Assembly: GCA_030446955.1 (NCBI GenBank)
Contig: JAUJMG010000163.1
Coordinates: 1 to 8,286, forward strand
Length of the DNA stretch: 8,286 bases
Source of the DNA: Thermomicrobiales bacterium
GTDB lineage: Bacteria > Chloroflexota > Chloroflexia > Thermomicrobiales > UBA6265
Direction: 5' to 3'
Shown here: piece by piece, positions 1 through 5,254 of the stretch
How the letters are laid out: every line of letters begins with the position of its first letter
Position numbering within the stretch: position 1 is the first letter of the stretch
The notes under the pieces: model-generated
The model's input: the letters and a program-made list of their open reading frames with translations, nothing else
Told to the model about the DNA's origin: nothing
Database searches by the model: none
Translations under genes and position numbers: made by a program

Positions 1-432
1 TGCCTGGTCCGTGAGCCCGGGATCAACTCGGGCTACATGATTGCCCATTACCTCACGGCCAGCTTGGTCGCCCAGAACCGCGTCCTGGCGCACCCGTCCA
101 GCGTCGACTCGATCCCCACCTCGGCGGGGGTCGAGGATTACAACAGCATGGGGGCCACGTCTGCCCTGCATATCCGCCAGGTAGTCGCCAACGTGGAGAA
201 CATCGTCGCCGTCGAGGCGCTCTGCGCCGCGCAAGCCTGCGACCTCGCCGGGCGGGTTCCTTCCGGCCCGCTTGGTGACCTGCACGCCAGGATTCGGGCG
301 CGGATTCCGGTCTTGGAGCGCGACGATCGGGTGATCGCGGACGATATAGCGGCGGCGGTGACCCTGCTGCGGGAGGGCGAGCTGATCGCCCAGCTGCCTG
401 ACGGGGGACATGGGGTGAGCGATGGCCTGTGA
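1..432 (+). CDS. hutH: Histidine ammonia-lyase, C-terminal part (5' end outside window)
   Basis: This is the C-terminal 143 residues of a histidine ammonia-lyase, the enzyme that removes ammonia from L-histidine to give urocanate, the first step of histidine degradation. The reading frame is open from base 1, so the gene starts before the window; the family is about 500 residues, so roughly 70% is missing, including the Ala-Ser-Gly segment that forms the MIO cofactor. Visible family landmarks are GINSGYMIA (residues 7-15 of the fragment), the VLAHPSSVDSIPTSA stretch (28-42) and the following EDYNSMG (45-51). Glu45 of the fragment aligns with the catalytic Glu of the usual QEDHVSM motif, although the His and Val after it are Tyr and Asn here. 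The stop lies 11 bp inside hutU, so the two are almost certainly co-transcribed. Another aromatic amino-acid ammonia-lyase is possible from the fragment alone, but the neighbours favour HutH. Confidence 0.93.
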   Translation, partial: CLVREPGINSGYMIAHYLTASLVAQNRVLAHPSSVDSIPTSAGVEDYNSMGATSALHIRQVVANVENIVAVEALCAAQACDLAGRVPSGPLGDLHARIRARIPVLERDDRVIADDIAAAVTLLREGELIAQLPDGGHGVSDGL

Positions 433-2104
433 CACCCAGGGTCAGCGCGTGGTGCGAGCGCCACGCGGAACGACCCTGCGCTGCAAGGGCTGGCAACAGG
501 AGGCTGCCCTGCGGATGCTGATGAACAACCTCGACCCAGAGGTGGCCGAGCGGCCGGACGACCTGGTCGTCTACGGCGGGACGGGGCGGGCCGCCCGATC
601 CTGGCCCGCCTTCGATGCCATCGTCCGCTGCCTGGAGGCACTGGAGGGCGACGAGACCCTGCTCGTCCAATCGGGCAAGCCGGTCGGGGTGCTCCGGACC
701 CATCGCGACGCGCCGCGCGTCCTGATCGCCAACTCCCTGCTGGTGCCGAAGTGGGCCACCTGGGAGGAATTCTGGCGGCTGGAAGGGCTCGGCCTGACGA
801 TGTACGGGCAGATGACCGCCGGCTCCTGGATCTACATCGGGACCCAAGGCATCCTGCAGGGCACCTACGAAACCTTCGCCGAACTGGCTCGACAGCACTT
901 TGACGGTACGCTCGCGGGCAAGATCGTGCTGACCGCCGGGCTCGGCGGCATGGGCGGGGCTCAGCCATTGGCGGTGACGATGAACGGCGGGGTCTGCCTG
1001 GTGGTCGAGGCAGACCCCGAGCGCATCCGGCGCCGGATCGAGACCCGCTACTGCGACGAGGCGACCGAATCGCTCGAGGCGGCCGTGGCTCATGCGGAGG
1101 ACGCGGCTGCCCGCAGGGAAGCGCGCTCCATTGCCCTCCTTGGCAACGCGGCAGAGGTGCTGCCGGACCTGGTCGCCCGCGGTTTCCGCCCAGATGTCGT
1201 CACCGACCAGACTTCGGCCCACGACGCGCTGGACGGCTACATCATCCCCAAGATCAGCCTTGAAGATGCCCGCCAGTTGCGTCGGTCCAGCCCCGACTTC
1301 TACACACAGCGGTCGCTCCAGGCAATGGGCGAGCACGTCCGGGCGATGCTCGCATTCAAGCGCAATGGCGCGATTGTTTTCGACTACGGGAACAACCTTC
1401 GCGGCCAGGCATACCTGGCCGGGGTGGAGGACGCCTTTGAGTTCCCAGGGTTTGTCCCCGCCTTTATCCGGCCCCTCTTCTGCGAAGGCAAGGGGCCGTT
1501 CCGCTGGGTAGCCCTCTCCGGCGATCCGGCCGACATCGCGGCGACGGATCGGGCGCTGATGGACCTCTTTCCGGAGAACACCACGCTCCACCGCTGGCTG
1601 ACGCTGGCCGGGGAGCGGGTGGCGTTCCAGGGGCTGCCGGCCCGAATCTGCTGGCTGGGGTTTGGGGAGCGCCACCTCGCCGGTCTCGCCTTCAACGACC
1701 TCGTCGCCTCGGGCAAAGTCTCGGCTCCCATCGTGATCGGCCGGGACCACCTCGATACCGGCTCGGTGGCCTCGCCCTACCGGGAGACGGAGGGGATGCG
1801 GGACGGATCGGACGCTATTGCCGACTGGCCGGTCCTGAACGCGCTGGTCAACACGGCCTCCGGCGCGACGTGGGTCTCGGTTCACCACGGTGGCGGCGTC
1901 GGGATTGGCCTCTCGCTCCACGCCGGCATGGTAGTGGTCGCGGACGGCAGCCGGGAGGCGGCCGCACGGTTGGAACGGGTGCTGACCAACGACCCTGGCA
2001 CAGGCGTCTTGCGTCACGTCGATGCCGGCTACGAGCGGGCCGCCCTCCACGCGCGTGCGACGGGGCTGAAAGTGCCGCTGTGGCCGGCAGAGACCGGCGC
2101 CTGA
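422..2104 (+). CDS. hutU: Urocanate hydratase (urocanase)
   Basis: Urocanase is a cytosolic NAD+-dependent enzyme that hydrates urocanate to 4-imidazolone-5-propionate, step two of histidine degradation. The 560 residues match the usual bacterial length of about 555-560. The N-terminus aligns with the family from the RAPRG motif (residues 12-16) through LRMLMNNLDPEVAE (30-43) and VVYGGTGRAARSW (49-61). The glycine-rich NAD-binding turn GLGGMGGAQPLA is at 173-184, and TDQTSAHD at 261-268. The urocanase signature FQGLPARICW lies at 402-411, so its Cys falls at residue 410, the same number as the essential Cys410 of the Pseudomonas putida enzyme. The conserved HHGGGVGIG loop is near residue 488. 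The ATG at 422 is preceded by a GGGGTG purine run four bases away, and an ATG 12 bp upstream runs straight into a stop. The 11-bp overlap with hutH suggests translational coupling. No key residue appears to be missing. Confidence 0.98.
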   Translation: MACDTQGQRVVRAPRGTTLRCKGWQQEAALRMLMNNLDPEVAERPDDLVVYGGTGRAARSWPAFDAIVRCLEALEGDETLLVQSGKPVGVLRTHRDAPRVLIANSLLVPKWATWEEFWRLEGLGLTMYGQMTAGSWIYIGTQGILQGTYETFAELARQHFDGTLAGKIVLTAGLGGMGGAQPLAVTMNGGVCLVVEADPERIRRRIETRYCDEATESLEAAVAHAEDAAARREARSIALLGNAAEVLPDLVARGFRPDVVTDQTSAHDALDGYIIPKISLEDARQLRRSSPDFYTQRSLQAMGEHVRAMLAFKRNGAIVFDYGNNLRGQAYLAGVEDAFEFPGFVPAFIRPLFCEGKGPFRWVALSGDPADIAATDRALMDLFPENTTLHRWLTLAGERVAFQGLPARICWLGFGERHLAGLAFNDLVASGKVSAPIVIGRDHLDTGSVASPYRETEGMRDGSDAIADWPVLNALVNTASGATWVSVHHGGGVGIGLSLHAGMVVVADGSREAAARLERVLTNDPGTGVLRHVDAGYERAALHARATGLKVPLWPAETGA

Positions 2105-2183
2105 GCGGACGCCTCCACAGTTTCCGCAGTCGGACCATTGATGGACACGTTCGGCAGGGGTCGAGGAAGATCCAGGCAGCCCG

Positions 2184-3602
2184 TCAGAGCCGGGAGACCA
2201 CGGCCCGAAATTGCTCCAGCACTTCCCGCTCACGGATGTGATGCCCGTCTCGTACGACCCACTCCCCGCCGACCATCACGTTCCGCACGACCGGGGTGCT
2301 GCTCGCGAAGATCCATCCGTCGAGCACCGTGTCAGGACGATGACCGAGCATCGGGGCGGCGTCGGGATCCAGCTCGATGAGGCCAGCACGCATTCCAGGC
2401 CGGATGGCCCCGACCGGTTGCCCAAGCGACCGGGCGCCGCTCATCAGCGCGTGATCGAAGAGGCGGCGGCCCGGCCCGCCCACAGTCTCTTGACCGGTGG
2501 CTGGGAGGGTGTCCCGGCGGCGGTGAAGGAGGCGTTGCCCGTAGTCGAGCAATCGCAACTCGTCGACCAAGCTGATGGCCACGTTGCTATCGGTGCCAAT
2601 CCCCCATCGGCCTCCCTGCTGGTGGTAGTCACGAAGCGGGAAAATCCCATCGCCCAAGTTGGCCTCCGTGATCGGACACAGCCCTACCGTCGCGCCACTC
2701 GCCGCGACGGCGTCAAGCTCTTCGGGAGAGCCGTGGGTGGCGTGGATCAGTGTCCACCGATCGTCGACCTCGACGTGAGCCAAAAGCCAGTCAATCGGGC
2801 GCATCCCGAGGAGCGCCACGCATTCGTCGACTTCGCCCGTCTGTTCGGCGACATGGATGTGGACCGGCATACCGGGGTCACGATCGGCGATAGTGCTGAG
2901 GGCGGCAAGGTCATCCCCGGTCACCGCGCGCACACTGTGCGGTGCGATGCCGACCCGCCAGACCGGATTGCTGGCGACGAGAGTTAGCAGGTGCTCGACG
3001 AGCTGAGCGAATTTGCCCACGTCCTCATGCACGAACCGCCGCTGCTCGTGGCTCGGAGCCTTGCCGATGCCGCCCCGGGTATAGAGTACCGGGAGCAGTG
3101 TGAGGGCGATGCCGCTTGCATCGGCTGCGGAGAGGATGCGCTCCGATAACTCGGCAGGGTTCGCGTAGGGCTGGCCGTTCTGATCGTGGTGCAGGTAGTG
3201 GAACTCGCCAACGGTCGTGAAACCTGCCTTGAGCATCTCCACGTAGGCCTGGGTGGCAATGACTTCCAGGTCGTCCGGGGAGAGACGCTCGACGAAGGCG
3301 TACATCTGAGTCCGCCAGGTCCAGAAGTTCTCTCCACTCGCCGCTCCGGCTCCACCCTCTGCCTTACCCGCGAGACCGCGCTGGTGCGCGTGGGAGTGGA
3401 GGTTGGCCATGCCCGGAAGGACGAAGCCATCGAGCCGTCGCACCTCCGCCAAATCCCACGTTGGTGGTTGGTCGGCATGGACGGCCGCAATGATTCCGGC
3501 GGTATCAATCTCCAGATACCCGGGAGAGAGCCACCCGTCGGGCAGGTGAAGGTGGGCCGCCCGGTACTGCCCCGCATCTCTGCCCGGCCGCGTGGCGCTC
3601 AC
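2184..3602 (-). CDS. hutF: Formimidoylglutamate deiminase
   Basis: This amidohydrolase hydrolyses N-formimino-L-glutamate to N-formyl-L-glutamate and ammonia, the step that defines the five-step histidine pathway. It has 472 residues, slightly longer than typical homologues of about 450-460. The metal and catalytic set is complete: His69-x-His71 in NLHSHAHQ, His250 and Glu253 in VHIHVAEQ (247-254), His287 in LIHATH, and Asp338 in GTDSN. The spacing 250, 253, 287, 338 reproduces that of the Pseudomonas aeruginosa enzyme PA5106 (232, 235, 269, 320). FWTWRTQMYAF (93-103) and VGEFHYLHHD (131-140) are hallmarks of this family and separate it from guanine deaminase and other relatives. The start is GTG at 3602, which overlaps the hutI stop as GTGA, with a GGGAG run just upstream. 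The next in-frame ATG would remove part of the barrel ahead of the HSH motif. It is the second gene of a hutI-hutF unit converging on hutU. Confidence 0.95.
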   Translation of the reverse strand: MSATRPGRDAGQYRAAHLHLPDGWLSPGYLEIDTAGIIAAVHADQPPTWDLAEVRRLDGFVLPGMANLHSHAHQRGLAGKAEGGAGAASGENFWTWRTQMYAFVERLSPDDLEVIATQAYVEMLKAGFTTVGEFHYLHHDQNGQPYANPAELSERILSAADASGIALTLLPVLYTRGGIGKAPSHEQRRFVHEDVGKFAQLVEHLLTLVASNPVWRVGIAPHSVRAVTGDDLAALSTIADRDPGMPVHIHVAEQTGEVDECVALLGMRPIDWLLAHVEVDDRWTLIHATHGSPEELDAVAASGATVGLCPITEANLGDGIFPLRDYHQQGGRWGIGTDSNVAISLVDELRLLDYGQRLLHRRRDTLPATGQETVGGPGRRLFDHALMSGARSLGQPVGAIRPGMRAGLIELDPDAAPMLGHRPDTVLDGWIFASSTPVVRNVMVGGEWVVRDGHHIREREVLEQFRAVVSRL

Positions 3603-4852
3603 ACCTGCTCCCGCTCCACCACGACCCGGCCATTCTTGATGACCGTCGCCACCGCGTTGCGCCCAAGGCGATAGGCGAGGTCCTCGTACCGGTCGACATC
3701 GAGGATGAGCAAGTCAGCCTGTTTGCCCGGCTCGAGAGACCCAATCTCATCAGCCATGCCCAGCGCCTGGGCCCCGGTGATGGTGGAGGCTCGCACCGCC
3801 TCTGCTGGCGAGAGGCGGTGCAGCTGGCAGGCCAGGGTGATGACGAACTGCATGCTGGTCAGCCAGCAGCCCGGGCACAGATCTGTTGCCAGGGCAACCG
3901 CCATCCCGGCGTCGATGAGAGATCGGATATCGATCGGGCGCGGGTGGGCCACGGCGAAGTCGAGCGCCGGCATGGCGACGCTGACGACGCGGGCTGCCGC
4001 CAACGATTGAAGTTCGGCTGAGCCGGTGAAGTTGAGGTGGTCGGCGGAGACGCAACCCAAGCGGGCGGCGAGCTCCGCCGCCCCGGTGTGGGTGTACTGG
4101 TCCAGGTGAATTTTGGGAGTCAAGCCACGTGCGACGCCGGCTTCGAGGACGCGTTGGGATTGCTCGACCGTGAAGAAGCCTTCGTCGCAATAGACATCGC
4201 AGGATCGGGCGAGCCCCATCTCCGCCACGCGGGGGATCATCTCCTCCACGACCTGATCGACGTATCGCTCGGGTGCAACATCGCGCGGAAAGGCGTGGGC
4301 GCCAAGAAATGTGCCCACGACATCCACTGGCTGCAGCTCGTCCAGAACGCGATTGACCTGCAACATCCTGAGCTCGGATGCCGGGGTGAGGCCGTAGCCG
4401 CTCTTGCTCTCGACCGTCGTGGTGCCTGTCCTCAACATCTCAGCTAGGCGTGGCAGCGCCGCATCTACGAGAGCGTCAACGCTCTGGTCGCGCGTCTGCT
4501 CGACGGTGCCAGTGATGCCAACGGGAATCCCACGCGCTCTCAGCCCGTCGAGATTGGCACCGGTCAGCCGAGCCGTATATTCGTCCAACCGCGAACCGCC
4601 GAAGACAAGGTGGGTGTGGCAATCGACAAAGCCCGGCATCACGACCTTGCCGGTGGCGTCGATGATCTGTGCCCCAGCACGGTCGACGACGGCGGCCACC
4701 TCGTTGGCCGCGCCGACCGCCAGGATGCGCCCTCCGCCGACGGCGACGGCGGCTCCCGGAACCCGGCCGATCAGATCATCCGCATCCGCCGCGCAGGTAA
4801 GAACCTCACTCGCGTTCTCGATGATCAGATCGGCTTGAGGAGGATGGGGCAT
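3599..4852 (-). CDS. hutI: Imidazolonepropionase
   Basis: Imidazolonepropionase is a metal-dependent cytosolic amidohydrolase that opens the imidazolone ring to give N-formimino-L-glutamate, the substrate of the adjacent hutF product. From the chosen ATG the protein has 417 residues, normal for the family. Ligands are His79 and His81 in FVDCHTHLVFGG (75-86), His249 in PKIHLDQ, and Asp324 in LATD; His249 and Asp324 carry the same numbers as in the Bacillus subtilis enzyme. His186 (GAHAFP) and His272 (ADHL) are the other conserved histidines, and ESKSGYGL (148-155) is the substrate-loop signature. The usual DFNPG after the metal Asp reads DLCPG here. The frame stays open upstream to an ATG at 5074, but that extension of 74 residues has no family character. 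The ATG at 4852 lacks a clear ribosome-binding site; a GTG at 4888 (429 residues), preceded by AAGGTGG at about 11 bases, is the main alternative. Confidence 0.96.
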   Translation of the reverse strand: MPHPPQADLIIENASEVLTCAADADDLIGRVPGAAVAVGGGRILAVGAANEVAAVVDRAGAQIIDATGKVVMPGFVDCHTHLVFGGSRLDEYTARLTGANLDGLRARGIPVGITGTVEQTRDQSVDALVDAALPRLAEMLRTGTTTVESKSGYGLTPASELRMLQVNRVLDELQPVDVVGTFLGAHAFPRDVAPERYVDQVVEEMIPRVAEMGLARSCDVYCDEGFFTVEQSQRVLEAGVARGLTPKIHLDQYTHTGAAELAARLGCVSADHLNFTGSAELQSLAAARVVSVAMPALDFAVAHPRPIDIRSLIDAGMAVALATDLCPGCWLTSMQFVITLACQLHRLSPAEAVRASTITGAQALGMADEIGSLEPGKQADLLILDVDRYEDLAYRLGRNAVATVIKNGRVVVEREQV

Positions 4853-4901
4853 GCTGGTGAAGATCCGGGGGCGGTTGGAGGATGTCACGTTCGACCCGGC
4901 C

Positions 4902-4930
4902 ACCTTCAGGCTGCACAGCGGGCTTGTCAA
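4902..4930 (-). promoter_or_regulatory. Candidate promoter of hutI-hutF
   Basis: On the minus strand a perfect TTGACA hexamer (4930-4925) is followed, after exactly 17 bp, by GAAGGT (4907-4902). The second hexamer is a poor match to TATAAT but resembles the GC-rich -10 elements (TAGRRT-like) of high-GC bacteria. Transcription would begin near 4895, giving a leader of about 43 bases before the hutI ATG at 4852. If this is right, the alternative GTG start at 4888 would have almost no leader and its AAGGTGG would overlap the -10. Hexamer matching alone is weak evidence. Confidence 0.4.
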
Positions 4931-4934
4931 GCCC
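4920..4934. promoter_or_regulatory. 15-bp dyad over the -35 of the hutI promoter
   Basis: GGGCTT, GTC, AAGCCC forms a perfect inverted repeat with 6-bp arms and a 3-bp centre, and it contains the TTGACA hexamer in its minus-strand reading. A repressor or activator dimer bound here would control access to the putative -35. As RNA it would make a short hairpin without a following U-tract, so a terminator is unlikely. No regulator is identified. A dyad of this size can also arise by chance in a GC-rich spacer. Confidence 0.35.
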
Positions 4935-5063
4935 ACCTTTTCGTCTCCCCACAGCCGGGCGAGTCTCCTGAGCGCCCAGGCTGCCGACTGGAGCGGCCCG
5001 GCAGCATTCCCGTCACCGGACTTGCCCGCAAGGGGACGCGCTCCGTTCGCGCCCCTCCTCGTG

Positions 5064-5092
5064 CCTATCGGCACGGAGAAGATGTCTGTCAG
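5064..5092 (-). promoter_or_regulatory. Second, weaker promoter-like pair upstream of hutI
   Basis: On the minus strand CTGACA (5092-5087, five of six matches to TTGACA) is followed after 17 bp by GATAGG (5069-5064, three of six matches to TATAAT). It shares the TGACA core with the proximal candidate and would give a leader of about 200 bases before hutI. The -10 hexamer falls in the hairpin at 5055-5078. The evidence is pattern matching only and the site may be fortuitous. Confidence 0.2.
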
Positions 5093-5221
5093 GGCGAGTT
5101 GACGGACGGGATACCTTTCCGTCCCTTCCTGTTACCCGCCTCGCGCGCCCGTTGGTCCCCATCAAGGAGGACACTGTTCGCCGCGCCGACGGCGGGACCG
5201 ATGAACGACGCCGCGCCCTGC

Positions 5222-5245
5222 GGCCAGCACGAAGCGTAGCTGGCC
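5222..5245 (-). terminator. Hairpin just downstream of the kinase gene
   Basis: GGCCAGC (5222-5228) and GCTGGCC (5239-5245) are a perfect 7-bp inverted repeat. Inside it ACG/CGT adds three more pairs around a 3-base loop, with one bulged base. In the kinase mRNA the stem begins about 10 bases after the TAG stop. No run of U follows on the minus strand, so it is not a classical intrinsic terminator. It could end transcription with help, or protect the 3' end. Its position directly after the stop makes it more convincing than the other inverted repeats in this spacer. Confidence 0.45.
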
Positions 5246-5254
5246 TGGCGGGCG

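Larger units (their letters stand above)
4853..5254. other. 402-bp gene-free spacer between the kinase gene and hutI
   Basis: No credible coding region is seen on either strand; the frames that cross it are extensions or shadows of neighbouring genes without family similarity. It contains the hairpin after the kinase stop (5222-5245), two promoter-like pairs, the 15-bp dyad at 4920-4934, and several further inverted repeats. These are GGACGG/CCGTCC at 5104-5109 and 5119-5124, GTGCC/GGCAC with a 4-base loop at 5061-5074 (outer pairs extend to 5055-5078), GCTGCCG/CGGCAGC at 4980-4986 and 4999-5005, and CCGGGCG/CGCCCAG at 4955-4961 and 4973-4979. Arms of 5-7 bp are common by chance at this GC content, so a structured leader is a possibility and not a conclusion. 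An AAGGAGG run at 5164-5170 (+) resembles a ribosome-binding site but no start codon follows at a useful distance. Confidence 0.6.

Noticed and set aside
2105..2127. GCGGA/TCCGC inverted repeat after the hutU stop as a terminator
   Set aside because: The stem has only 5 bp, the loop is 13 bases and there is no T-tract, so it is not distinguishable from chance.
53..2233. A 726-codon open frame on the minus strand across hutH and hutU
   Set aside because: It is the antisense shadow of two clear hut genes in high-GC DNA. Its product is rich in Arg, Gly and Pro with no recognisable motif.
2211..2987. A 258-codon plus-strand frame opposite hutF
   Set aside because: It lies wholly antisense to an intact hutF with all catalytic residues and shows no family similarity.
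4958..4973. Minus-strand match to the B12 box of cobalamin riboswitches (GCTCAGGAGACTCGCC)
   Set aside because: It agrees at about 12 of 16 positions with the B12 box, but I could not place the other conserved core elements in order upstream, and histidine degradation does not depend on B12. A covariance-model search would settle it.
4853..5074. Extension of hutI by 74 residues to an upstream ATG
   Set aside because: The added residues have no family character, the result would be much longer than known imidazolonepropionases, and the extension would cover the promoter candidates.
5104..5124. GGACGG/CCGTCC hairpin as a terminator
   Set aside because: It lies over 120 bases past the kinase stop, lacks a T-tract on either strand, and is best paired on the plus strand where no gene ends.
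5164..5239. AAGGAGG on the plus strand followed by a short frame beginning MNDAAPC
   Set aside because: The ATG is about 30 bases after the purine run, too far for a ribosome-binding site, and the frame has only 12 codons.
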